DNA from: Diogma glabrata
Lineage: Eukaryota; Arthropoda; Insecta; Diptera; Cylindrotomidae
NCBI GenBank assembly: GCA_963693315.1
Contig: OY856187.1
Span: forward strand, 114,406,437 to 114,470,436
Direction: 5' to 3'
Length of the DNA stretch: 64,000 bases
Under the pieces are notes generated by a model. The model saw only the letters and a list, made by a program, of their open reading frames with translations. It was not told the DNA's origin and did not search any database. Positions within the stretch are counted from its first letter, which is position 1; the number at the start of each line of letters is the position of its first letter. Positions 1 to 12,473 of the stretch are shown here, piece after piece. Both the position numbers and the translations under genes were made by a program.

Positions 1-690
1 TCTTTAGATCCATCACCAGTTTCGGTTGATACTATATCTCCACCAGTTCCTGAACTACTTAATAAAATTTTAGAAGATATTAACAATGTTCTTGGAAGGC
101 TAGCCGAATCTCCTATCAAACAAAATCATATTACAACAGGAAGTTATAAAAAAATTGCAAGTGTCACATCGGCAATAAGTGAAAGAATATTTCAAGTAGA
201 TTCAGTTAAAGTGTTATCACAAAACGAGGAATGTGAGTATACATTATGGCTTATGAACCCTAAAAAAGAGTTTAAAGATGCCAGCTGTAAATCAAAACAA
301 TTGTTTTTGTTGACAACTCTACCACGTAAATTTTGGTCAAATCAACGTATCCAGGATGAATTTAATGCATCAAGACGACTGGTAGAATTCGCCATGGATC
401 TGTTGGAAACAGTAGGTCCTTACAGTTGGCCTCAAAGCAAACAAGTGCACAGTTTGTCACAAAATATAGTAAAACAAATTCAAACATACTTCTTATCAAA
501 GGAAATTAGTAGAACAATGCCTGGCCTTAAAGATGTTGTTACTATTACAGAAGGATCGACAAAAATTAAGACATCAAAGCGGTTGGTGTTATGGACCCTC
601 ACCGACATCTACGAAATGTTCTTGGAAGAAAACAAAGAACTCAAGGATTCCACTGTTTTTTACCGGATAACACTACACCCGATAAAATAA
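1..690 (+). CDS. Partial C-terminal region of a conserved, uncharacterised insect/cnidarian multi-copy protein
   Basis: The frame is open from base 1 to a TAA at 688-690 (229 codons). No eukaryotic ATG is needed, so this is an exon or fragment continuing off the left edge; the GTG at 211 is simply an internal valine. Visible blocks are an early proline/serine-rich part, LAESPIK near residue 36, LPRKFWSNQRIQDEF near 107-121, a helical stretch with SKEISRTMPGLKD near 165-177, and TSKRLVLWTLTDIYEMF near 190-206. From memory, this block order (LGESPIK, then a wHTH-like S(W)S.RKI..EF, then ESDEISR.MPGKKD, then QKRLVL.NLKE.Y.LFK) is shared by a multi-copy family of unnamed proteins in insects and Hydra whose members usually continue past this point with Cys/His motifs. 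Here the frame stops soon after the last block, so it is probably truncated. A related N-terminal module lies at 25079-25387. The function is unknown. Confidence 0.5.
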   Translation, partial: SLDPSPVSVDTISPPVPELLNKILEDINNVLGRLAESPIKQNHITTGSYKKIASVTSAISERIFQVDSVKVLSQNEECEYTLWLMNPKKEFKDASCKSKQLFLLTTLPRKFWSNQRIQDEFNASRRLVEFAMDLLETVGPYSWPQSKQVHSLSQNIVKQIQTYFLSKEISRTMPGLKDVVTITEGSTKIKTSKRLVLWTLTDIYEMFLEENKELKDSTVFYRITLHPIK

Positions 691-2340
691 TTGCCAAAAT
701 GTTTTCTTTTTCTGATCATCATAAATATTTTAATTTAAAGGCAAAAAAAATATATAAATTAATTTTTTAATGTATTTATAATATAATATAATATTGATTA
801 AATTATAATGTTTATAGGAAAAATATTTTTTTAATGTTTTTTTCTAATGTTAGTGTTGGTGATGTTGAAATTATAACAAACGATCATTGGGATCTCCAAT
901 TCTTATTCTGAATAAAAACCTGTTTCTCAATCAGAAATACACAAAAAATGGTTCAAATTTATTGCAGGTGTTAAAATATGAAATGTTTAATTTATTAGAT
1001 CCACATTTAGTACAGGATTATTAACTTAATAAAAAAACACATGTGAATTTTTCAAATACCAAACTTTAAAAAATCGTAAGAAAAAATCCATATTGAATTG
1101 CTGACTTTTAATTTCTCAATTTCATAGCTGCATATGTTTACTTTAAAATTTGTGAAAAACAAAAAAAAAAAAAGCCCACTTTTTGAGATATGAGCTTTGA
1201 AGTAAAAGAAGGTTTTACGCGCCGCCTAGCGGAAAAGAGAAAAGTTATTAATTTTAAACTTACTTATTTCAATTATTCAATTATTTTCCTTTTTACTTGC
1301 AAAAATATACGTAAGTCGGATGAAATTTGTGGCACCTATTCACAAAACATTGCCACCATTACCAAAAACTACGTGAAAAAGCCTCAAAATTCAACCGCGC
1401 ATAACTCCGATTCAGAGTACACAAAAAATAAAAGCAGAAATTACTTTTTTCCTTTCGTCAATACCAGCAAAATATCAAAATTTCAGATTTTTAAAAAATA
1501 GTTGTTTTTTTTTTCGATGTACGTTTTCAAAATAATAGCCCAGTTAAGTTGTTGTGCTTAAAAGAGCTCGTTAAAAAATCAAAACCAAACTCAAAGGTTA
1601 AAGAAATATCAAATCTAAAGTAATGATAAACAACGTAAAATCAGTGAAGAAGATGGTAATAAAATTAATTAAATTAATTAATTTGGATAATAAATATCCA
1701 AATTAATTAAAAACTATAAATGTCAAATTAAATTTTGAAAAATAATAATTTTATATACTTCAAACGACAAAAGTTTTATTCCGACCAAGTCGGAATTGCG
1801 TAAATTTATGTAAATTAGAAACGGTCGTTTTTCTTTTTATGAGAAAAATGAATATCAGTATTAAGTAAACTAAAAATAGGCTTTTATTACTCCAGTGAAG
1901 TATCTCCTTTTCCATTTGTTTTTTTTAATTTTACCTATAAAATACAACTATGTAAAATTCTTTTTACTTCACATAACATCTTTAAATAAATCTTAATTGA
2001 AAACACGTAAAACTACTAAAATCTTTTTGATTTGACAAATTATTTATAAATATTTACATCATTAGGAAAAATAAAATAAAATGAAGAAGAATGACAATAA
2101 AACAGAAAAGAGACGTGAAAATTTATGGTCTAAAGCTAAAAAGAAAAACTTAGAAACAAAACATAAATGTGACAACATAAATTATTTTATTGAGTTCACA
2201 CCCGCCTACAGAATTATTACTCAATTGTATTGTGACTAATTAACATGTCTAGAATTTCAGTTTGTATTAACTTTTAATAAATTGTGATAAATTTGTTAGA
2301 TTTTTTTTATGAAGTTTAATTAAATAACATAATGCTTTTC
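691..2340. other. AT-rich DNA without a recognisable gene; small hairpin at 1674-1710
   Basis: The stretch is dominated by A/T runs. The open frame at 1190-1501 has no recognisable domain and a lysine/asparagine composition typical of chance frames in AT-rich DNA. The only structure seen is a 16-bp inverted repeat TTAATTAATTTGGATA (1674-1689 and 1695-1710) separated by 5 bases. Confidence 0.5.
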
Positions 2341-2342
2341 TT

Positions 2343-4344
<2,002 letters not shown>

Positions 4345-4459
4345 ACAAAAACTTTACAACAATGTGTAATAAAAAGCCATATTTACAAAATGTTTTACAA
4401 CTTATTACAAATTAAATTTCACGATGAATACATGTCCACTTAATTCAACAACAAGATTT
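4345..4459 (-). repeat. Composite repeat family B, copy 1, distal piece
   Basis: This segment is the reverse complement of 59710-59791 plus 60845-60895, with clear base-by-base agreement (shared blocks around TTAATTCAACAACAAGATTT and CCATATTTACA). It ends at the target duplication of the large hAT element. The rest of the same repeat resumes at 14891, so this piece and 14891-16340 were once contiguous. Confidence 0.8.
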
Positions 4460-4932
4460 GGTACAACTAAGGATTGTAATCCCGTGGTGTTTTATGAATC
4501 CCGGGACTACGGGATTCATAAATTTTAAATCTCGGGATTCCCGGGATCCCGAGATTTTAAATTTGTATAGAAAACCATAAATAATTTAGAAAAAAAAACA
4601 CAATTTTCTAATAAAAAACACATTATCCATTTTTTAATGTCGAAAAGAATAAACATGTAAAACATTTACTTCCCTGGCAAAAATTCTTGTAGGAATTTTT
4701 GTTAGGATCTTACATGAACTATAAAAGATCCTTACATGAACTTTAAAAGATCCTATGTGAATCTTGTATGATCTTGTAAACTTCTTGTCCCAATTCTCTA
4801 CAAGAAATGATCATGATCATGTAAGTTCATATATAATTTTCCTACAAAAATTTTGCCAGGGTTACCAATTAAACTTCTTAAAAAAATAAAAATTGAAGAA
4901 CTAAAATAAAACTTTAATTATTACTAGTGCAA

Positions 4933-5866
4933 CCAAAAATATGCACTAGCATAGTTTTTTAACAGCACTTAATTAAAAAATGATTAAGCCTGAAGTCTGT
5001 TTCAGGTAAAACTAAGACTTTTATGCCCTACTTGTTAGAGCATATTTTACTCTAAAATGCATATAAATGCATATTTCACCAAAAGTGCATATTTTTGCAT
5101 ATTTTGCAAAATCATGAGTTTTTTAGCTTTAATTTTTTTTCTAGATTGATGGTGACAATATGCACAAAAATATGAGCATCTAAAAATCGGGCACATTTTA
5201 CCATATTTACCATATTTTACCATATTTAGGGTCCTGTCTTTTGATAATAGAACACTAGTGCCAAGATTTTAGTGTTTACAGGCATTAGTGTTTACTAGCA
5301 TCTATAGGTCCTATCAACTTAAGGTCTTAGAAAGGCCATAAAAATCTGTTAATCCTAGTTTTGTTTTCTCCTATTTTAAGCAGCTTAGTAATCGTATAAA
5401 AAATTTTACCGCTTGTTATGGTATTCAGATAGGTGTCATATAAGAGGTTGAGCTTTTTGGCTGTTGACACATTACCGAAAATGTTTGTGTTGGGTTGTGT
5501 GCGTCCCATCCCCTTAACTTAGAAAGCAGTTGATAAATAAAGTTGGTAAATTTCAAAATTTGTAGAAAATTTAAGCAATATACTAGCAATCTCATCTATA
5601 AAAAAACATAGTAACCTCCTAGAAATTGGGACTAGAACTCTGTGTTTTGAGGGGCAAGGCGTGGGAACCGGTCGTGTGGAATGTCATGTAGAAGGTTGAT
5701 TTTTTTTAAGGAAGATTACAATTCTTTTATGTAATTTGAATAACCCTCGTATATTTCTGAAAATGCGTTATTTGTATTCTGTACCAGATTTAACTCAGAA
5801 CGTAATTCACCAACAATTATATAAAATTCACGCTAAAAGTATATTGAATTTCAAAACGAAAACCAC
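4933..5866. other. Left interior of hAT-2, no supported gene
   Basis: Apart from GCATATTTT-like subterminal repeats and a run of ACCATATTT repeats near 5198-5228, nothing is assignable. The minus-strand frame at 5327-5509 has no domain I recognise. Confidence 0.4.
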
Positions 5867-5873
5867 CTCTGTG

Positions 5874-7907
5874 CAATTTACAATTTACAATTTACAATTT
5901 ACAATTTAAACAGACTTAACAGCGCTTGCTCACACTTCCAGCTCTAATTATGTCATATTTAATAACACAATAAGAGCCTATCAACCATACAAATATCCAT
6001 GTATAAATACACAACGTGTAAAAATACATACATATATACATGATTGGAATAATTTCATATCGCTACTATGAATTCACCTTGTCACAGACAAGGCTCGGTT
6101 GTAGTGTAGTAGGACGGAAGCGAACAACATGCAAAGAAGCCACAATACTTAATACAAGTAGAAAGGATAAAATAAAATACGCACACGTGTAAAGAGAAAA
6201 AAAAACCCGTTTATAAACACAAAGGCACAAAGGCACTTAAAAAAAAAAATACAAAAATCATGCAAAAAAAAAAAAAAAAAAACAAAAGTCAAAAACAAAA
6301 AAAGGGAAGTATTTTATTTGGCGTATGGCTCTTGCTGTTAACTTTAAGAATAAAAATAAAACTTAAAAATAGGTAGATCTTCCTATGAAGTCCACATAAG
6401 ACAAAACATGAATACACATTAAAATGAGCTTACAATCGATTTGATTGCGCGTCATTAGTTAAAAATCAAAAAGTAAAATATTAAAATTATAAAAAGATAT
6501 CATGCAGAGAGCACTTGTCGAGTTATCAGTTATCATTGATTCGAATAAAGTAACTGTTTTAACTTATATTTACTGTGATGGAAATCGAAGCTTTGAGCAT
6601 TTTTATTCGCGTTCTGTAGCATTCTTGTGATAGGCTCATTTCTACCATAATCTGTGCGATGGAAATCAATTCTGAATAAAGAAACATACCTAGTTGCGCG
6701 ATAATTAATATTAATGTTTATGGATTCTAAAATTGAGGAATTAACTACACCAGCCAAAATTTGATGGACAAAAATAACGTCAGCTATTTCACGACGTTTC
6801 TGCAGACTGTGCATACCAAGAAGACTAAGTCGATCTAGATATGGAGGCAAGTTGTATGGATCAGCCCAAGGAAGACCTCTAAGTGCAAAACGCACAAATC
6901 TGCGTTGGACAGCTTCTATTCTATTGATATGTACGTGGTGATAAGGTGACCAGACTTGAGAAGCATATTCAAGCAGTGGTCTAACGATGGTTAAATAGAG
7001 AGCCCTGGTGACATAAGGGTCAGAAAATTCTTTGGACCAACGTTTAATGAAACCAAGTGCTGAGTTGGCCCGACTAACAATGTTGTCGATATGGGATCTA
7101 AAATTAAGCTCACTATCACATAAAACGCCTAGGTCTCTAATTAAATGCACTCTTGATATTATTATATCGCCATTGATAGTGTAACTGCGAGTAGGTAGTT
7201 TATATTTTTTTCTGGAAAATGTAATCGTCTGGCATTTAGAAACGTTTAATTCTAAGAAATTTTTGGTGCACCATGTAAAGAAATTATTTAAATCGCTCTG
7301 TAGAATATTTGAGTCCAAGGTTGACGAAATATTACGGAAAATTTTCATATCATCAGCATATACTAAAATTTTAGAGTTTTTAATAACAAATGAAACATCA
7401 TTAATAGCTAAAATGAAAATCAGTGGTCCTAAGTGACTACCTTGAGGTACCCCTGATTTAGCCATAAAAGGCTCAGAGAAGGCAGATCTGAAGCGGACAA
7501 GATAATGTCGGTCTTTTAGATATGAACTAAACCAATTTACAATATGAGTTGGGAAACCTAAAGCGCGAAGCTTAAATAATATTAATTCATGTGACAATTT
7601 GTCAAAAGCGTGACTAAAGTCAGTAGCAATAGTATCTACTTCAAGACCTAATTCCATGGACTTTATGGTGCTAGAGACAAACTCGGTGAGGTTAGTGGTT
7701 GTAGATTTCCCTCGAAGAAATCCGTGCTGATGCAATGAAAAAATCGGTTTACAACAAGAATAAAGATAATCAAAAATTACACTTTCAAATAATTTTGGAA
7801 TAGACGATAGTTTGGCAATGGGCCTATAGTTTACAATGTCAGCTTTGCTACCCTTTTTATGAACGGGTACTATAAAAGAACTCTTCCACAAAGAAGGAAA
7901 TTTGTTG
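5874..7907 (-). mobile_element. LINE-1: 5'-truncated non-LTR retrotransposon with microsatellite tail
   Basis: The element reads on the minus strand. Both sides carry CTCTGTG (5867-5873 and 7908-7914), a 7-bp target duplication. The 3' end is a tandem AATTTAC-type tail (5874-5908, about five units) instead of a plain poly(A). It contains one long reverse transcriptase frame (6533-7891) and a 3' untranslated region of about 620 bp. The 5' end is truncated within the sequence just upstream of the reverse transcriptase core, as is usual for LINE copies. Confidence 0.82.
6533..7907 (-). CDS. Reverse transcriptase (partial LINE ORF2), intact frame
   Basis: About 452 residues without an internal stop. 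It encodes the reverse transcriptase that copies LINE RNA at the target site. Counted from 7891: NYRPIAKLSS near residue 21, the first catalytic Asp in TDFSHAFD (90-97), SGVPQGSHLGP (146-156), the YADD active site (178-181), then the thumb and LINE-type C-terminus with VRPLLEYASQVWSP near 306-319. The first codon used is TTG, not ATG; the frame is open up to the truncation point at 7907, so the true protein began further upstream and the endonuclease domain is missing. The clade is not certain: it is Jockey-like in general form, but the heptamer tail is unusual. It is nested in hAT-2 and has no promoter of its own visible here. Confidence 0.85.
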
Positions 7908-8000
7908 CTCTGTGTTTTGATGTGCTATAGGCTGCAAATGCAAAACGAAATTTTCGTTGACTCGTTTAAGTGTCAAGAATAGTTTAATATTTTAAAGATT

Positions 8001-8930
8001 TCAATTTGTGCAAAGTATTCCATTTGAAAGCATTGCATTTGTACACTGTACGGACAAAGAAATTTCTCTGCATTCTTTCGCTATGACAGTGGTCAGTGAG
8101 TGATCTCTACAGTTTAACTGTTTGGCATTTTTGTGAGCAATTACGGTCTGGAGTAACTTAGGAAATAGTTTGAATTTTTTCAATTCAAATGTGTGGTTGA
8201 ATTTATTTCATAGAAAACGCGGTTTTTCTCTTGTGCGGATTTCGGTTGTGATTCGAACTCTTAACCTTAGTAATACCAATGAGTTCAGATCCTTTGGCAG
8301 TCGCGCTATCCACGAATGAATGATATTTCGAAGTTGAATCTTCAACAATTACACTATTTACTCAAGTTGAATTCTCAACTGATATTAGACTCTTATCATT
8401 GAAAATATGTTTTTTGATGTAGTAAATTTGAATAAATTTGATTCCATGCAAACATTTTGATGAAACTTTTTTAGAAGCGCTCTTTTTCATCGGCTTTTTG
8501 AGGTCGTTACAGAGTAGTTCATTGGAAATTGTGACTTCCAATAAACAAATGCTTACACATAATAATTGAACCGTCGTTGTTGAGCGTTCGTTCTGCATAC
8601 AATCAGTAACTATGTTTGGGTGGAGTTAAAATTGACCAAATTGTGGTCACTACATTTTTTAGGTTCTCGTTTCATTTACGACATGCATTTACCCATTTAT
8701 TTGTTCATGCATTTACGCTTTGAAAATAGGAGAAAAATGACTTATGCAGTGTACTATCGTCTGCAAAACTATTTATTGGTTTACTGCTAATTCCCAACAG
8801 TTCGTTGATATAAATTAAAAATAGAGTGATAGACAAAATTGTACCTTGGGCTATTGGTGTATAATTTGAAATATCACATTGCATTCCTTTTTTGATTACG
8901 AGCTGGACATTGACCAACTTTCAATTAACC
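8001..8930 (-). pseudogene. Decayed non-LTR reverse transcriptase relic with internal deletion
   Basis: On the minus strand, 8705-8917 reads SNYTPIAQGTILSITLF and then SFADDSTLH. In related LINE proteins, SNYRPIA lies about 130-150 residues before the GVPQG block, so the two were joined by an internal deletion. The active-site motif here is FADD. The frames at 8362-8598 and 8001-8183 on the same strand look like later parts of the same protein (KKPMKK and CREISLSVQCTN regions). A stretch ending ML..GILCTN is echoed by 63660-63760 near the right edge, so both are probably relics of one LINE family. No catalytic function is possible from this copy. Confidence 0.6.
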
Positions 8931-8934
8931 AATA

Positions 8935-9790
8935 GCATGAAAGAAAAATATCATATTTATAAGATTTGTGGGAGATTTTAGTTTAAGTCACGAAAATTCT
9001 TTTGAAAATGTTTTTAGAATAATATGTGGGATAATGGTATGGAAACTGTGGTGATTACCGCCTTAAAAGTTTTTCAATCTTTTTCGGTTTGAAAGAAGTT
9101 CTTTCATATTAACTCCTGAAGACAAAATTTAGAGTACTTCCTTAGGAGTTTTAGTACGAATCACAGCGTTTTGCGAACAAATTATCTTTCCTTGCAGGAC
9201 CAGTGACAATTATATCAGCGTCTATTTAATGCAAATATTTTTGTTTTGGGTTTTATTTTTGAAAAAAAAAAATTATTAATTCCGAATTGAATGGTTTCCG
9301 TAATGTTTTGAGCAGAAACATTTACATCGTCGTTGTAAGAACAATAACGAATAAAATGGATAACTTCGAAAAATTTTGAAAATTTTTTTTTGGTAACAAT
9401 TTTTGAGAACGAAAGAATTTTGGCCGTTTAGATTTTGACAGTTTAGATTTTAGTAAAAAAATTTAATCAACTGATGTAATTAATATTTAATAGTTGTCAA
9501 TATCTGCAGTACTACCATTACTGAGACTCGTAATATCTCGGGTCTGCAGTATATGATAGCGGACAAAAGCTCAGATATATACCTCAATATCTCGGGTAAG
9601 CTAGTCCCGCAACTATGATCAAAGCGCAGCGACTTCTTAGGAACCGAATTAAAAACAAAATTCTGAAAACATATATATTTCCATGGTTTCTTTCGGTTTT
9701 TAGAGCATATTTTAAATGCATAAAATAGTTTTTTTAGAGCATATTTTAAGCGCTTAAAATTGTTTTTATAGTGCATATTTTTGGTTGCCC
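8935..9790. other. Right interior of hAT-2, no supported gene
   Basis: AT-rich. The minus-strand frame at 9480-9821 covers hAT-2 subterminal repeats and crosses the element end, so it is a chance frame. Two ATATCTCGGGT motifs (9534 and 9588) are the only local repeat noted. Confidence 0.4.
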
Positions 9791-9836
9791 TAATTATTAC
9801 ATAAAGAAAAACCAGTACCATTGACTTTCGAATTAT

Positions 9837-9950
9837 TTAAGAAATAGATTTTAGAAAACATAATTCGTCAAACCTGTTTGTTAATTTGGAAATAATATTT
9901 CCGAAGGTTGGAAAAGCCCGTTCCGCTTCCACACTTCTTAATGGAATGGT
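9837..9950 (-). pseudogene. hAT-1 transposase, C-terminal dimerisation domain relic
   Basis: The minus-strand reading gives TIPLRSVEAERAFPTFGNII followed by SKLTNRFDELCFLKS and a TAA at 9837-9839. This matches the hAT C-terminal dimerisation signature (SV.SERAFS..G.I.SK.R.RL......LCFLK), with proline in place of the usual serine after AF. The stop is 45 bp from the hAT-2 insertion, which therefore landed in the 3' part of hAT-1. LINE-2 separates this piece from any upstream transposase sequence at 14211-14447. The catalytic middle of the transposase is not seen, so this is a remnant. Confidence 0.75.
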
Positions 9951-10242
9951 CAATAAATTATTATATATTTACTACAAATGCGGTCCTCTATGACGGCTTT
10001 GCTTATTTATTTTCATTTCTCTAACAATGGTGGTGACCAGTATTTCAAATTCAAATTCTATTTATTAATGTATCAGATTTATGTACATACATGTTTAAAA
10101 TTATGAGAGTTTAGTAAGTGTATACTTTTCATCTCTGTTGTATAATATTAAGTGCCTTATATTATATTAAATTCTATATTGATTTAGTTTTTCTTTAAAA
10201 TTATTGTTAGACAATTTTTGAGGAAAAATTAACCTATTGAGC

Positions 10243-10273
<31 letters not shown>

Positions 10274-10435
10274 AAAAATCTAAATTAATGATATATCTTA
10301 TCATAGTTATAGTCATTTTGATAAACACTCATTCAAACACACATGCACACAACATTCGACAACATACATGCAGGATTCATTCATTTATCAATTATCATAA
10401 ATAATGCAAGACAAAGGCCAAGTTAACGTTTTACA

Positions 10436-11575
10436 TTAGTTTAATAAAACTAATTGGTTGATTAATTTATTATCAATTGATCGACAGGAGGTGATAAATC
10501 TTAGATTTATTGCATTGATCACTTCTGATACTAGTGGAATGTTGGATAGAGTTGCAAGCTGTGAAGTTGGGAAATCTCTTGGTAAGTTATATATAATTTT
10601 AAGACATCTATTTTGAATGACTTGAAGTTGTTTTTTGTAAACTGCTGCGCAGTCCATTCAGACTGGCGAGCCATAGATTAGGGCAGCTCTGATTATAAGA
10701 AGATATAGAAGCTTTTTATTACTATGCGAAATTTTTGATTTTTTGTTTATCATCCCATATAGAACATGGATTAGTTTTTGACATTTTTCAATTACATATT
10801 CAAAGTGATTTTTGAAAGTAAGTCGTTTATCGATTATAATCCCCAAGTATTTTACCTGATTTTGCCATGTAACGGGACAGTTGTTAACGTTTAGTGATTC
10901 TATATCAGGAAGATTTCTTTTAGCGCGTTTTCTTGTTAAAAAGATAGCTTGTGTTTTGATTGTATTAAGTTTAATGTTCCAGTCTTCAAAATATTTGCAC
11001 ATTAGTTCAATTGCATTTTGAAGTTTAGCCATAATTATTGAGATTTCTGGCGATGAACAGTATATTGCAGTGTCATCTGCATATAGTGCATAGCTGACAT
11101 CTTCTGGGATAACTGTTTTGATATCAGATGTATATATGTTATATAGGGTTGGAGATAAAACAGCACCCTGAGGAACGCCCGCATTTATAATTTTGTGGGT
11201 TGACTTGGAAGCGTTTAAAGAAACATAGAATTTACGGTCTTGTAAGTAAAATATGATAATTTTGCATAGATAATTCGGAAATTTTAGTAGAATCATTTTG
11301 TAAATGAGTGCAGTATGCCATACTTTATCAAAAGCTTTTTCAATATCAAAAAAAATTAACCCAGTTGACATCTTGTTAGAAATGTTTTGTTTTATTTCTT
11401 TCGTTATTCTAAACAGCTGGTGATTCGTTGAGTGTGATTTTCTAAAACCGAATTGTTGATCTGGAATAATATTATTGGCATTGACATGTCTTAGGATCCT
11501 TGTTAAGATAAGCCTTTCACAGATTTTACCAATATTGTTTAATAGACTAATTGGTCGGTAACTATCGATTTTTGT
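10436..11575 (-). pseudogene. LINE-2 ORF2, reverse transcriptase part
   Basis: The open frame begins at about 11575, before the first ATG at 11371: YRPISLLNNI is at 11560 and is followed without a stop by QQFGFRKSHST. Counted from 11371, FFDIEKAFD (7-15) holds the first catalytic Asp, GVPQGAVLSP is at 65-74 and YADD at 97-100. A TGA at 10658-10660 interrupts the frame right after IYGSPV, where Jockey-family proteins normally have a tryptophan. The same frame continues to 10436 with the conserved QN(R)CLK(I)I block. It is a LINE replication enzyme rendered non-functional by the nonsense codon and by loss of the linker to the endonuclease. Confidence 0.85.
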
Positions 11576-12471
11576 ATTGTATTTTTTTCAATTTTGGGCA
11601 TAGAAATTTTTTGAGCTTCAATAATAACTTCATTGAGTAATTTTAAACACTCATCAATATCTTCATTGGTTAAAATATTTCTTACTTTTGACTCGTTGCT
11701 TAAGTCAATTTTGTTATTAATATGGGCTTTAAATGTGCTCCAATTCGCTTGAGAATAGTTTAAGACCTGATTAGATAGTTCACCTTGTTCCGTGTCTGTT
11801 AGTATTTCAAATACAATGGGAAGATGGTCGAAGCTTAGTTCATTAAGAGTTATTATTTTGGATAAAATTACAGGGTTATTGGTCAGAATGATATCTAATG
11901 TAGAGCCATGTACAGATTTGGCTGAATAATGAGTTGGACAGTCAGGGAATTCAATTACAAAATTACTGGACAACATTTCTTTGTATAGAGTGTCACCAGC
12001 TTTGTTTCGCCTGGTGCAATTCCAATGTGTGTGCTTGGAGTTAAAGTCTCCCCCTACAATAAATGACTGTGTTCTGTCAGTAAGCATTTGGATATCTTGT
12101 TTAAAAAGCTGAAGATTAGGCTTAGTTATGTTTTTGTTTCCACCAGGAAAGTAAGCTGAAACTAATGTTAAAATACCATTTCGAGTTACGAGGTCTATTC
12201 CAATAGCTCCAATTATTTTTAAGTTAAATGATGGAAGTAATGTATGTTTGAGATTTTTGTTTACAACTATTACAACTCCACCACCCTGAAAAATCGTTCT
12301 ATCTAGTCTATGAATTTTAAAATTTGTATGAAAAAGAGTATCATTACTTCTTAGCCATGTTTCAGTTAATAAAGCTATGTCTATTTTATTTTCTATTAAA
12401 TAATCAAAAAACTCATCCTGTTTATTACGGATTGATTGTGAATTCCAAATTAAAATATTAAGACGCGCCAT
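11539..12471 (-). pseudogene. LINE-2 ORF2, apurinic-type endonuclease domain
   Basis: 310 residues starting at an ATG two bases after the ORF1 stop. It encodes the endonuclease that nicks target DNA before reverse transcription. Motifs seen: IWNSQSIRNK (8-17), TETWL with catalytic Glu37, GGGVVIVV (63-70), GGDFN (140-144), STLDIILTN (190-198) and SFDHLPI (213-219, catalytic His). The final 15 or so residues are read in a shifted frame: the segment linking endonuclease to reverse transcriptase is deleted near 11575, and this frame then runs to a stop at 11539. The endonuclease core itself appears intact. Confidence 0.88.
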
Positions 12472-12473
12472 AA

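Larger units (their letters stand above)
4925..9792. mobile_element. hAT-2: hAT element nested inside hAT-1, 8-bp target duplication
   Basis: Terminal inverted repeats are TAGTGCAACCAAAAATATGC at the left and, in reverse, TAGGGCAACCAAAAATATGC at the right. The flanks are identical, ATTATTAC at 4917-4924 and 9793-9800. Both subterminal regions repeat GCATATTTT-like motifs (5037-5110 and 9700-9775), consistent with hAT subterminal transposase-binding repeats. I could not recognise transposase coding sequence. The inside is occupied by a LINE with its own target duplication (5874-7907) and an older decayed LINE (8001-8930). The insertion lies just downstream of the stop codon of the hAT-1 transposase relic. 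Confidence 0.88.

Noticed and set aside
5198..5228. ACCATATTT repeats considered as an origin or operator-like array
   Set aside because: They lie in the subterminal part of hAT-2, where short repeats are expected, and the genome appears eukaryotic.
10238..10264. T-run taken at first as the poly(A) tail of LINE-2
   Set aside because: The 16-bp target duplication places the element end at 10043, beyond an AATAAA and a TTTGAA-type tail, so the T-run is internal to the 3' untranslated region.
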